A stretch of DNA of 50,721 bases from Nanogingivalis sp963545035 (lineage in GTDB: Bacteria; Patescibacteriota; Saccharimonadia; Saccharimonadales; Saccharimonadaceae), in the NCBI GenBank assembly GCA_963545035.1, contig CAUUHU010000001.1, positions 1 to 50,721 on the forward strand, read 5' to 3'. Position numbers and translations under genes: made by a program. This document shows positions 40,250 to 48,584 of the stretch, one piece after another (position 1 is the first letter of the stretch; each line of letters begins with the position of its first letter). A model generated the notes under the pieces. The model was not told where the DNA came from and searched no databases. It worked only from the letters and a program-made list of their open reading frames with translations.

Positions 40250-41600
40250 AGACAATGCTAAACTAGGTGGAAAAATTCCACCACAAAATCTAGATGCCGA
40301 AATGAGCTTGATCGGTGCTATTTTGATTGATGAAGAAGTTTTGATTGATATTGCTGAAATTGTAAAGGCGGTTGATTTTTACGATAAACGCCACGCCACA
40401 ATTTTTGCGGCAATTATTCGACTCTACGAACATCACCAACCAGTAGACTTATTAACACTTACAAATGAACTTAAAAAACGCGAAGAGCTTGACGCTGTTG
40501 GCGGGGCGAGCTATTTAGCAGAACTAACAAATTACGTTCCAACCGCATCACACGCAAAATCTTACGCTGAAATTGTCGCACAGGCCGCAGTCCGAAGGCG
40601 CCTGATTAAAGCCGGTGGTGATATTACAGAGCTAGCTTTTAATGAAGATTTAAGCGTTCCTCAACTTTTAGGGCAAAGTGAAGCTGAACTTTTTGGTGTT
40701 TCAGACGCAAGCTTGAAACAAGATCTATCTTCGATGGAAGACATTTTAAACGACTCTTTCGAAAGATTAGATGAGCTTTATAAAAATAAAGGTGCAATTC
40801 GTGGAATTAGAACCGGATATCGTGATCTTGACAATAAAACGGCGGGGCTTCAACGTTCAGACTTGATTATTTTAGCCGCCCGACCGGCTATGGGTAAAAC
40901 GACTTTTGTGACAAATTTAGCCTATAATATTGCAACAATCGAGAAAAAATCTGTGCTTTTCTTCAGCCTCGAGATGAGTAAAGAACAGCTCGTTGATCGT
41001 ATGCTCGCCGATGCAGCAGGGGTCGATTCCTGGAATATTCGAACCGGAAATTTGAGCGATGAAGATTTTGCAAAACTTGCTGACGCCATGGGTGAAATGG
41101 CTGAAGCACCAATCTACATCGATGACACACCTGGCGTAAGTGTGCTTGAAATGCGAACAAAAGCTCGACGCGCCGCACACAACGGTGAGCTTGGGCTGAT
41201 CGTAATCGACTACCTCCAGCTTATGCAGGGAAGCGGTTCTGCCAAATCTTCAGCCAACCGCGTCCAAGAGGTTTCTGAAATCTCTCGTGGATTAAAATTA
41301 CTTGCTCGTGAATTAAACGTGCCTGTAATTGCGCTTTCACAGCTTAGCCGTTCAGTCGAAAGTCGTGATCCAAAAATTCCACAGCTCGCCGATCTTCGTG
41401 AATCTGGTTCTATCGAGCAGGACGCCGATATTGTGATGTTCCTTTATCGAGAAGCCTATTATAATCCAGAAACTGAGCGCGAGAATATTACTGATTTAAT
41501 CCTAGCGAAGCACCGTCATGGACCAGTTGGAACTATCGAGTTATACTTCCACCCAGAGCGTCTTCGATTTATGTCGCTCGATCGAACACATAACGAATAA
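40242..41600 (+). CDS. dnaB: Replicative DNA helicase DnaB
   Basis: Hexameric 5'-3' helicase of the fork, 452 residues. The N-terminal domain opens KIPPQNLDAEMSLIGAIL; Walker A is ARPAMGKTTF, followed by FFSLEMSKEQLVDRM, Walker B LIVIDYLQLM, LSQLSRSVE and DLRESGSIEQDADIVMFLYR, all standard. No intein is present. Coupled to dnaX by an ATGAATAA overlap, so clamp loader and helicase are co-expressed. A terminator follows. Confidence 0.98.
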   Translation: MNKDNAKLGGKIPPQNLDAEMSLIGAILIDEEVLIDIAEIVKAVDFYDKRHATIFAAIIRLYEHHQPVDLLTLTNELKKREELDAVGGASYLAELTNYVPTASHAKSYAEIVAQAAVRRRLIKAGGDITELAFNEDLSVPQLLGQSEAELFGVSDASLKQDLSSMEDILNDSFERLDELYKNKGAIRGIRTGYRDLDNKTAGLQRSDLIILAARPAMGKTTFVTNLAYNIATIEKKSVLFFSLEMSKEQLVDRMLADAAGVDSWNIRTGNLSDEDFAKLADAMGEMAEAPIYIDDTPGVSVLEMRTKARRAAHNGELGLIVIDYLQLMQGSGSAKSSANRVQEVSEISRGLKLLARELNVPVIALSQLSRSVESRDPKIPQLADLRESGSIEQDADIVMFLYREAYYNPETERENITDLILAKHRHGPVGTIELYFHPERLRFMSLDRTHNE

Positions 41601-41604
41601 TTTC

Positions 41605-41634
41605 AAAACCGCAGATTTCTTTGCGGTTTTAAAT
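41605..41634 (+). terminator. Terminator after dnaX-dnaB
   Basis: A 9-bp stem AAAACCGCA (41605-41613) with TGCGGTTTT (41622-41630). Confidence 0.85.
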
Positions 41635-41656
41635 TGCTTTTTTGGTTCTTTCAGCG

Positions 41657-41669
41657 TATAATATTGCTT
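41657..41669 (+). promoter_or_regulatory. -10 box of the leaderless histidine-kinase gene
   Basis: TATAAT (41657-41662) then 7 nt then ATG 41670. It lacks the TGn extension seen at most other promoters here. Confidence 0.65.
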
Positions 41670-42971
41670 ATGGATAATAGTTATAATTTTAGTCCTAAAG
41701 ATGAAGTTTTTATCAAAATCGCCCTTGGGGTTGGTATTGCTTTGTCCGAGATTATAATTATTTTTATAACCTCTTCAGTCCAAATCGTTGAATTTATATC
41801 TATACTTTTTGCGATCTTTGCATTAAATCTGGCTTTTATAATTTTCGGAATTCGACAGCGACAAATACAAACAAAAATGTTTAAAACCCACAAAAAAAGC
41901 GAAGATACACGAAACCGGCTTCTTACAATTATCAACAGCTTAACTGATGCTGTTTTAAGTGTTGACTCGCGCGGAAGAGTTGAACTTTACAATTCTGCAA
42001 CCCTCGATTTATTGAATGAAGATAAACAAATTGTTGGCAAAAATCTTTCAAAAATATGCAAACTCTCAAAAATTAATACTGATTTTTTTGATATGCAAGA
42101 AATTTTTCGAATCGGAAAACCATATTTCTCAACTAACGATTTAATCCTTTCGAAAGATGACGAAAAGCTACGAATCGAGATTGAGATTATTCGAATTCGT
42201 GAATCTTCAGGCAAAAAAAATCGTGAACGTTCAAAAAAATTTGTTGTAATTCTACGCGATATCACAAAACAAAAAACTCTCGATGAAGAACGAGATGAAT
42301 TTATTAGTGTGGTTAGCCATGAACTTCGAACTCCGGTGGCAATCTTGGAGGGTTCTTTAAGTAATCTTCGTCTACTAATTCAAAAGAAGGCGCCCTCAAG
42401 GCTTCTTGAAACAACAGCCGAAACAGCATACAAGCAAAATACATTTCTTGCAACAATGGTAAACGACCTTTCTGCGCTTTCGAAAGTTGAAAGGGGAATT
42501 AACCACCAAGTCGAAATTATTCATCCTCAAGAACTTGCAGAATCTTTATTTAATAAATACCACAAATCAGCTGCCGAAAAAGGATTATCGTTAAATCTAA
42601 ACCTTGACAATAAATTAAACAACGTTAAAACCAGTAAGCTTTATCTTGAAGAGCTATTACAAAATTTTATTACAAATTCTTTAAAATATACTCGCGAAGG
42701 TTCGGTTGAAATTTGTTTCAAAAACTCGCCAAAGGGTGTTATTTTTGAGGTTAAGGACACTGGAATCGGTATAAGTTCAAGCGACCAAAAGCGGATTTTC
42801 GAAAAATTTTACCGCAGCGAAGATTGGCGTACGCGTGAGACCGGTGGAACTGGCCTTGGGCTTTATGTTTCCTCAAAATTAGCTGCAAAGATGGGTACTA
42901 AAATTCAAGTTGAAAGCAAACTAAATCATGGCTCAAGATTCTTTTTCGAGCTGCCTAAAGCCTCAAAGTAA
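41670..42971 (+). CDS. Orphan sensor histidine kinase
   Basis: Two-component sensor, 433 residues. Two membrane helices (about 13-34 and 38-60) with almost no external loop, a PAS domain (about 85-200, LLTIINSLTDAVLSVDSRGRV), HisKA with phosphorylatable His217 in VVSHELRTP, and an HATPase domain with NSLKYT, DTGIGIS and GGTGLGL. The lack of an extracytoplasmic domain suggests sensing within the membrane or inside the cell. No response-regulator gene is adjacent. ATG 41670 chosen by the -10 spacing; an earlier frame start at 41634 precedes the promoter. Confidence 0.92.
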   Translation: MDNSYNFSPKDEVFIKIALGVGIALSEIIIIFITSSVQIVEFISILFAIFALNLAFIIFGIRQRQIQTKMFKTHKKSEDTRNRLLTIINSLTDAVLSVDSRGRVELYNSATLDLLNEDKQIVGKNLSKICKLSKINTDFFDMQEIFRIGKPYFSTNDLILSKDDEKLRIEIEIIRIRESSGKKNRERSKKFVVILRDITKQKTLDEERDEFISVVSHELRTPVAILEGSLSNLRLLIQKKAPSRLLETTAETAYKQNTFLATMVNDLSALSKVERGINHQVEIIHPQELAESLFNKYHKSAAEKGLSLNLNLDNKLNNVKTSKLYLEELLQNFITNSLKYTREGSVEICFKNSPKGVIFEVKDTGIGISSSDQKRIFEKFYRSEDWRTRETGGTGLGLYVSSKLAAKMGTKIQVESKLNHGSRFFFELPKASK

Positions 42972-43009
42972 TTCTTTTTATTATTTTTGCTTTTTTAAAA
43001 AAAGTGTGC

Positions 43010-43043
43010 TATACTTGACATATCAAGCCTAATAGGCTTTTTA
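43010..43043 (+). promoter_or_regulatory. secE promoter with 5' terminator-like hairpin
   Basis: TATACT (43010-43015) with a TGC extension; start near 43022. A hairpin AAGCCTA/TAGGCTT (43025-43039) with five T follows at once, upstream of the secE ribosome-binding site. It could attenuate transcription. Confidence 0.55.
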
Positions 43044-43062
43044 ATTTTGGAATAGGAGAAAA

Positions 43063-43446
43063 ATGGCTAAAAAAGAGACCAAAATCACTCGCATTAAAGC
43101 GAAAGATACAGATTCGAAGCCTGTAAAAGAAGTTTCGAAAGAACCAAAAATGAGCAAATACGCTGCAAAAGTTTCAGGTGTAACTGTAAAGAAAAAAGCA
43201 AAAAAACCCGCACCAAAATTATTGCGAGTTTTAGCAAAACCATTCAAATTTATCGGTTTTCCTTTCGTTGCGCTTGCAAAATATCTTGCAGCTTCTTGGA
43301 AAGAACTAAAGCTTGTTCGCTGGCCAACTCGTAAAGAAACTTGGAAAATGACTGGCGCAGTTATTGCTTTTTCAGTTGCTTTTTCAATTTTAATCTTGCT
43401 GCTCGACGGCTTGTTTAACTGGATCTTTAAGGCATTAATTAAATAA
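43063..43446 (+). CDS. secE: Preprotein translocase subunit SecE
   Basis: Essential small subunit of the SecYEG channel, 127 residues. The conserved cytoplasmic helix ASWKELKLVRWPTRKETWKMT is followed by one membrane helix (VIAFSVAFSILILLLDGLF). Residues 1-75 are a lysine-rich extension longer than in most single-helix SecE proteins (60-70 residues). AGGAG before ATG; followed 16 nt later by nusG, the conserved bacterial order. Confidence 0.95.
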   Translation: MAKKETKITRIKAKDTDSKPVKEVSKEPKMSKYAAKVSGVTVKKKAKKPAPKLLRVLAKPFKFIGFPFVALAKYLAASWKELKLVRWPTRKETWKMTGAVIAFSVAFSILILLLDGLFNWIFKALIK

Positions 43447-43462
43447 TTTTAGAAAGGTAATT

Positions 43463-44005
43463 ATGGCACAAAAACGATATGATGATTCTCGAAATTGGTA
43501 TGCAATTACAACCTTAGCGGGATATGAAGACAAAGTTGCTGAAAATCTTCGCCAACGAATTCAAGGTGTAGATATGGCGGATAAAATTTTTGATACGCTC
43601 GTACCAAAAGAGAAACAAATTGAAGTAAAAAATGGTAAACGCAAAGTTGTTGAGCGAAAAATCTTACAAAGCTACGTTTTGGTTGAAATGAAACTTACTG
43701 AAGAAACTTGGTTTGTAGTTCGAAACACGCCAGGCGTAACTGGATTTATTGGTTCAGATTCACCAACACCAGTTTCAGAAAAAGAAATGCGCGAAATTCG
43801 ACGCCGAATGGGCGCTGAGGAACCAATGTTTGATATTAACTTCTCTGAAGGTGAAATTGTTAACATTATCGACGGACCTTTCAAAGGTTTCGAAGGTGCA
43901 GTTTCTGAAATCGATGCTGTAAAAGGTAAAATTAAAGTGATGGTTTCAATGTTTGGTCGTGAAACGCCAGTTGAGCTTGATATTCTTCAAATCGAAAAAA
44001 TCTAA
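43463..44005 (+). CDS. nusG: Transcription termination/antitermination factor NusG
   Basis: 180 residues. The NGN domain opens NWYAITTLAGYEDKVAENL and includes KILQSYVLVEMKLTEETWFVVRNTPGVTGFIG; the KOW domain is at about 130-175 (GEIVNIIDGPFKGFEGAVSEID). It links RNA polymerase to Rho or the ribosome. AAAGG precedes ATG. In most bacteria rplK and rplA come next; here a terminator and two minus-strand genes intervene. Confidence 0.98.
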   Translation: MAQKRYDDSRNWYAITTLAGYEDKVAENLRQRIQGVDMADKIFDTLVPKEKQIEVKNGKRKVVERKILQSYVLVEMKLTEETWFVVRNTPGVTGFIGSDSPTPVSEKEMREIRRRMGAEEPMFDINFSEGEIVNIIDGPFKGFEGAVSEIDAVKGKIKVMVSMFGRETPVELDILQIEKI

Positions 44006-44017
44006 TTTTCACCAATC

Positions 44018-44048
44018 AAAAAAGACGGTCACTATAACCGTCTTTTTA
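44018..44048. terminator. Bidirectional terminator after nusG
   Basis: An 11-bp stem AAAAAGACGGT (44019-44029) with ACCGTCTTTTT (44037-44047). It also serves the convergent glucanase gene. Confidence 0.88.
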
Positions 44049-44056
44049 TTTTGGCT

Positions 44057-46000
44057 TTATTTAGCTTGCCAAAAGCGAATTATATTTCCTTTATATTCTT
44101 GTTCGCCCAAATAATTATAATCTTTCAAGAAATTGGTTGATTCGGGAAGGAAACTTGGAATATCACCATTAACAAAGTTGTAGACCTTCTTGTTGTCGTT
44201 ATTGTATGAGTGTGTCATCTCTGGCGTAATATTAATATTCGCAGATTTTGGCAACCATAAACGAGTTGAGATTCCGTTAGATGTTGTTTCGCCGTTGTAG
44301 TAATATAAGCTAAAGTTTTCATTAACCGAAATAGTCTTATTTGTGGTTTGATCAATATTAAAGATAATATTTCGATTATTTTCATCTGGATTTTTATGGA
44401 TAGTATTCGATACGTCAACTTTACCAGCAAGATCGAAGTTTTTGCTCATATCTTGCATAGCTTGATTTACGAGTGTTGTATTTTCAACCTTGATATTCGA
44501 AAGATCGCCATATTTCTTTTCGAAATCTAGACTACCTCGTGGGTTGCCATAGAAATCATTTGATGTTCCAGAATTTTCAATCCAGTTATCTTTAATTAGT
44601 GTTCCTAAAGTGTTATCTCCAAAACCGTGACCTTCAAACACTGTTGAAACTCGGATTCCAGCACCACCACGATTATCTTTAATTTGATTGTTTAAGATTT
44701 TGTGACCATTACCACCGAAAATACCAATTCCACCAGCTCGCCAACCAAGCTCAATAGTATTATGTTCGAAAGTGTTATTTTCTGTATTTTCAGAATCATT
44801 ATTTTTTGTGGCCCAAGAAGCTACAGAATCATCACCGTTACCTCTAAAGTTATTATTTCGAACAATGCTGTTTTTTGTTCCTTGGACTAAATTAACACCA
44901 TCTGCAAGATTGTTTCGAATACGGTTATTTTCGATAACAAGGTTTTTGGTATATTTCATTGTTTTGCTGTCTTCGTAGTCACCAATCCAGGCGCCACATT
45001 CAAAATGTTCAATCCATAGATTTGAAAGTTTTGAATTTTCTCCGAAGTTTCCAGCAAAAGCTTTATATTGAGCTTTATCTACCGTATCGTCTCGACGAGA
45101 GATCAATTCAGATGAAAGATAGAAGTTGTTAATATTAAGCTTGTTTGAATTATTTCCCGCGTCAAAACCGCCGCCACCTTTAGCAGAACTTGTAAAGTGT
45201 AGCTGTGTATACCAAATTCCAGCTCCAGTAATTTCTAGTCCTTCTGGTGCTTCTATACTAATTTTCTCACTAATATTATAATATCCCTCGGGAATATAGA
45301 GCGCCTTATTTTGCTTTTTAGCATCAGCGATAGCAGTTTTTAGTTTTTCAGTAATATCATCACCGGGTTTTATCTTATAAGTTTCTAGAGAGATGCTGTT
45401 CTTAGGTTGTTTTCTAGGAGCTTCAACATTTTCTAGCTCAATAAAATCTAAACCAAGATTTTCATTACTATCATTTTTAATAGTAATTTTATCACCTTTA
45501 TTTACGTGTTCACCAAAAAATCCATGAACTTCATCAAAGCCAAATCGTGCATGACGATTTTTTGCATTTTCGTTATAGGCGACGTCTCCATCGATATATT
45601 GCCAACCATATTTTGAGTCAAGGTCGAAAGTTTTAACTTTTTTATCATCATTATTGATTAAAGCTGTAGCTTTTCCCATTTTTCCATCAGGAATCGAAAA
45701 CCTCAAGCTTAAAGCATCAGCTCCAGACTTAGCTGTAAAAGTTACACTCCCACCAGGTTTAACGTTGACATAAGAGTTGTCAGAAGCTTCGTTTGCAAGA
45801 TCGTCGAACTTTCGGCTACTTATAATTTCTGCATTATTCAAAACCCCGTCAACACTCTCATATCGAGAATAGTTAGTGTTTGCCCCATATTTGTTTGCAT
45901 ACTGAGTTGCCGTTTCAGCATGAACTAAAGGAGTAGATGTTACAGACAGACCTAGAGCCATACCCGTAATTAAAAAAGTATTTCTTTTTGATATACTCAT
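44057..46000 (-). CDS. Secreted GH87-like alpha-1,3-glucanase (mutanase)
   Basis: A 647-residue secreted enzyme. The signal peptide ends at PLVHA-ETA (about 28). Residues 30-195 form a CBM35/CBM6-like beta-sandwich; 205-560 a right-handed beta-helix. GAGIWYTQLHF, LWIEHFECGAWIG, ADGVNLVQGT and GNGDDSVASW resemble GH87 alpha-1,3-glucanases; Asp367, Asp390 and Asp391 keep the 23- and 24-residue spacing I recall for the GH87 catalytic aspartates. It would cut alpha-1,3-glucan such as dental-plaque mutan or fungal wall glucan. Start at ATG 46000, with AAAGG upstream and TATAAT at 46035-46040; a longer frame to 46057 precedes the promoter. A different beta-helix lyase is possible. Confidence 0.72.
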   Translation of the reverse strand: MSISKRNTFLITGMALGLSVTSTPLVHAETATQYANKYGANTNYSRYESVDGVLNNAEIISSRKFDDLANEASDNSYVNVKPGGSVTFTAKSGADALSLRFSIPDGKMGKATALINNDDKKVKTFDLDSKYGWQYIDGDVAYNENAKNRHARFGFDEVHGFFGEHVNKGDKITIKNDSNENLGLDFIELENVEAPRKQPKNSISLETYKIKPGDDITEKLKTAIADAKKQNKALYIPEGYYNISEKISIEAPEGLEITGAGIWYTQLHFTSSAKGGGGFDAGNNSNKLNINNFYLSSELISRRDDTVDKAQYKAFAGNFGENSKLSNLWIEHFECGAWIGDYEDSKTMKYTKNLVIENNRIRNNLADGVNLVQGTKNSIVRNNNFRGNGDDSVASWATKNNDSENTENNTFEHNTIELGWRAGGIGIFGGNGHKILNNQIKDNRGGAGIRVSTVFEGHGFGDNTLGTLIKDNWIENSGTSNDFYGNPRGSLDFEKKYGDLSNIKVENTTLVNQAMQDMSKNFDLAGKVDVSNTIHKNPDENNRNIIFNIDQTTNKTISVNENFSLYYYNGETTSNGISTRLWLPKSANINITPEMTHSYNNDNKKVYNFVNGDIPSFLPESTNFLKDYNYLGEQEYKGNIIRFWQAK

Positions 46001-46061
46001 TTTTTCCTTTCTTCTTATGTTTAACAAATATCTATTATAACAAAAAAATATTCTCATTTCA

Positions 46062-46090
46062 AATTAAAACCCCCAGCGCGAAACCGGGGG
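46062..46090 (-). terminator. Terminator of the gene at 46100-46618
   Basis: On the minus strand CCCCC (46086-46090), loop, GGGGG (46070-46074), then TTTTAATTT. Confidence 0.75.
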
Positions 46091-46099
46091 AAATGGAGG

Positions 46100-46618
46100 T
46101 TAAACTTTAATTAGATCTGTGTTTTTCACAGAAGAACGTTCACGACCGCGCACAATCTCTACTACATTATGAGCGATATCTAAATCATCTTCTGAAACAG
46201 AAAAGTTCTTATTCATCTTTACTTTGTGGAAAAATTCTCCACTAGAGTGGAAAAAATCACCCCTAGGATCTTCTGCAATCGTGAAAAACAAATTCGCAAC
46301 AGCGCGTTCAATCGCAGACTGAACAGTAACTTTGTCTAGACCGTGCGCAATCGATGCGCGTTTGCAACCTTGTACAGGCATGATTTCTTCGATATTTTCA
46401 ACCCTTAAGGTTTCTGAATCATCCTTCCAGGAAATTTTCAAAATCTTCAACCCTAGGTTCCGAAAAAGTTGTCTTGGTAGACTACCTAGTTGCGGGTTTA
46501 ATCCAATTGCGTCAACTGGCACAAAAAGAATATTTTCGCCCGAAAGCATGCTGTATTTATGCCAGTCACGCCAATATTCCACAGCATCCAAATTAAAGTT
46601 TTTTGTAAATTTTAACAT
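46100..46618 (-). CDS. Uncharacterised 172-residue protein
   Basis: No family recognised; soluble, mixed alpha/beta. Start at ATG 46618 has TGGAGGT 7-13 nt upstream; the open frame further up runs through the promoter. Features include ENILFVPVDAIGLNPQLGSLPR and the helix VTVQSAIERAVANLFFTIAEDP. The strong ribosome-binding site, consensus-like promoter and own terminator suggest a well expressed gene. It sits between the glucanase and rplK on the minus strand. Confidence 0.7.
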   Translation of the reverse strand: MLKFTKNFNLDAVEYWRDWHKYSMLSGENILFVPVDAIGLNPQLGSLPRQLFRNLGLKILKISWKDDSETLRVENIEEIMPVQGCKRASIAHGLDKVTVQSAIERAVANLFFTIAEDPRGDFFHSSGEFFHKVKMNKNFSVSEDDLDIAHNVVEIVRGRERSSVKNTDLIKV

Positions 46619-46635
46619 TATTTTACCTCCAAAAA

Positions 46636-46717
46636 TTTTAATGTACTCTTTCGAAAACGAAAGGCTGTGCGAATTAATCGCATATATTATAATACAATAT
46701 TTTTTTAAATAAGTCAA
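46636..46717 (-). promoter_or_regulatory. Promoter and double stem-loop leader
   Basis: On the minus strand TTGACT, 17 nt, TATTAT (46689-46694); predicted start near 46682. A hairpin TGCGA-TTAAT-TCGCA (46668-46682) begins exactly there, and a second, CTTTCG-TTTT-CGAAAG (46648-46663), follows and includes a TTTCGAAA octamer. Confidence 0.6.
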
Positions 46718-46782
46718 TAGATTATGTTTTAAATTGGCTCTTGAATTTTTTGGATTTTTATGATAATATTAATACGTTACGC

Positions 46783-46798
46783 ACTTGAATTATCAAGT
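46783..46798 (+). promoter_or_regulatory. Hairpin in the rplK leader
   Basis: ACTTGA, loop ATTA, TCAAGT, without a T-run, lies about 10 nt after the start predicted from a TGATAAT box (46761-46767) and ends 22 nt before the ATG at 46821. It could stabilise the mRNA or be an L11-related control site; both are guesses. Confidence 0.4.
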
Positions 46799-46820
46799 AT
46801 AAATTATTTAAAGGGAAAGT

Positions 46821-47246
46821 ATGGCAAAGAAAGTTATTGGAAATTTGAAACTTCGAATCCCAGCTGGCCGTGCAACAGCAGGTCCTCCAGTTGGTTCAAC
46901 ACTTGGTCAATGGGGTCTAAACATGATGGACTTCATCAACCCATTCAACGAAGCAACTAAAGACATGATGGGTAAAGATGTAATCGTTCACCTTCAAGTT
47001 TTTGAAGACCGAACATTCACTTGGAAATCACTTGGTCAACCAGTTGATGATATGATTCGCGAACGAGCAGGAATCCAAAAAGGTGCAGGAAATTCAAAAA
47101 CTGACAAAGTTGGTAAAATTACAAAAGCTCAATTGCAAGAAATTGCTGAAGCTAAAATGGAACACCTAAATGCAGTTTCAATCGAAGGCGCTATGAAAAC
47201 TATCGCCGGAACAGCACGCTCAATGGGTGTTGAAATTGCCGAATAA
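46821..47246 (+). CDS. rplK: 50S ribosomal protein L11
   Basis: uL11, 141 residues, base of the ribosomal stalk and the GTPase-associated centre. LRIPAGRATAGPPVGSTLGQWGLNMMDF at the N terminus, AGIQKGAGNSKTDKVGKITKAQL and the terminal AGTARSMGVEI are canonical. AAAGGGAAAG lies before ATG. It stands alone: nusG is 2.8 kb upstream behind two opposite-strand genes, and rplA (L1) does not follow. Ends at a terminator. Confidence 0.98.
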   Translation: MAKKVIGNLKLRIPAGRATAGPPVGSTLGQWGLNMMDFINPFNEATKDMMGKDVIVHLQVFEDRTFTWKSLGQPVDDMIRERAGIQKGAGNSKTDKVGKITKAQLQEIAEAKMEHLNAVSIEGAMKTIAGTARSMGVEIAE

Positions 47247-47253
47247 TAACTAT

Positions 47254-47280
47254 AAAAATCGCTCTTCGGGGCGGTTTTTA
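47254..47280 (+). terminator. Terminator of rplK
   Basis: Stem AAAAATCGC (47254-47262) with GCGGTTTTT (47271-47279), one G-U pair. Confidence 0.75.
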
Positions 47281-47303
47281 AATTGTAAAAAAAATAACTA
47301 TAT

Positions 47304-47318
47304 GGTATAATTCTACAG
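47304..47318 (+). promoter_or_regulatory. Extended -10 promoter, leaderless tgt
   Basis: TGGTATAAT, with the box at 47306-47311, then 7 nt to ATG 47319; no ribosome-binding site. Confidence 0.68.
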
Positions 47319-48584
47319 ATGAAAAAAGCTTTAAATTTCAAAATTAAAACCCGCTTAAACGGAACTTTAGCCCGCACGGGCGTGATTAAAACCCCGCACG
47401 GAGAAATTAAAACTCCTGCCTATATTGCTGGCGGAACAAATGCAACCGTAAAAGCAATGACACCCGAGCAAATTCTTTCAACTGGCGCCCAAGCCGTTCT
47501 TGCTAATACCTATCACTTAATGCTTCGGCCCGGTGCGGATATTCTGAAAAAAGCTGGCGGAATTCATAAATTTATGAATTGGAACGCGCCGACCTTCACC
47601 GATTCGGGTGGTTTTCAGGTTTTTTCACTTGGAATGGCTTATAAAAAGGGTATCGATGCAACTTCACATATTTCGAAAGGCGATTCTTCGCTTGCAAAAA
47701 ACAATTCAAACCAGCTTGCAAAAGTTGGTGAAGATGGAGTTTGGTTTAAATCGCACATTTCAGGTGAGAGAATTTTTATGTCGCCTGAAATTTCTATGGA
47801 GCTCCAGCATAAAATCGGTGCGGATATCCACATGGCTTTTGATGAATTAACTTCGCCACTTGCAGGCCGAAAACAAATCAAATCTGCGCTCGATAAAACC
47901 CATTTTTGGGCCGAAAAATGCTTGAAACGCCACAACGAATTAAACGCCGAACATTCTGAAAAAGGCGAAAATTTGCAAGCATTATTTGCGGTTGTTCAAG
48001 GTGCTCGAGAAGAAGATTTTCGAAAGGAAAGCGCAAGTTTTTTGGGTTCGAGAGATTTTGATGGCTTTGGAATTGGTGGAATTTTTCAACCCGAAGAAAT
48101 CCCCGAAGTTCTAACTTGGGTAAATACAACCTTACCAGAAGAAAAACCACGACATCTGTTAGGAATGGGCGCGCAACCTGCTGATCTCTTTTTGGGCGTG
48201 GAATTTGGCATCGATACTTTCGACTGCGTAGCGCCAACTCGCCAAGCACGAAACGGCGCAATTTTCACTTACTCTGGTAGAATTAATATTAAAAATGCTA
48301 AATTTAAAGAAGATTTTACACCAATTGATTCACGATGTAAGTGTTATACTTGCCAAAATTTCACAAAAGCTTATATAAATCATCTTTTCCGCGCGGACGA
48401 AATTCTTGCAAGCACGCTTGCTTCAATTCACAATGAATTTTTCGTAATCAACACTGTTGATAAAATTCGTGAAAGCCTTGAAAACGACACGTTTTTTGAA
48501 TATAAACGCCAATTTTTAACTGAATATTATGGCGAAGAACGCACAAAAGATTTCGAAACGCAGAAAAATGAAGATTCGTTGTAA
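47319..48584 (+). CDS. tgt: tRNA-guanine transglycosylase
   Basis: Exchanges G34 for a queuosine precursor in tRNAs with GUN anticodons, 421 residues. TPAYIAGGTNATVKAMTPE, TYHLMLRPGADIL, the catalytic FTDSGGFQVFSL, ADIHMAFDEL and the zinc site CKCYTCQNFTKAYINHL are all present. It carries about 40 residues more than the typical 370-380, mostly an insert after FSLGMAYKKGIDA. No other queuosine genes are in view, so salvage of queuine or preQ1 from the surroundings is possible but not shown. Leaderless by promoter position. Confidence 0.96.
   Translation: MKKALNFKIKTRLNGTLARTGVIKTPHGEIKTPAYIAGGTNATVKAMTPEQILSTGAQAVLANTYHLMLRPGADILKKAGGIHKFMNWNAPTFTDSGGFQVFSLGMAYKKGIDATSHISKGDSSLAKNNSNQLAKVGEDGVWFKSHISGERIFMSPEISMELQHKIGADIHMAFDELTSPLAGRKQIKSALDKTHFWAEKCLKRHNELNAEHSEKGENLQALFAVVQGAREEDFRKESASFLGSRDFDGFGIGGIFQPEEIPEVLTWVNTTLPEEKPRHLLGMGAQPADLFLGVEFGIDTFDCVAPTRQARNGAIFTYSGRINIKNAKFKEDFTPIDSRCKCYTCQNFTKAYINHLFRADEILASTLASIHNEFFVINTVDKIRESLENDTFFEYKRQFLTEYYGEERTKDFETQKNEDSL

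Noticed and set aside
44018..46800. Mobile element carrying the glucanase into the nusG-rplK gap
   Set aside because: No inverted repeats, transposase or target duplication could be seen at either edge.
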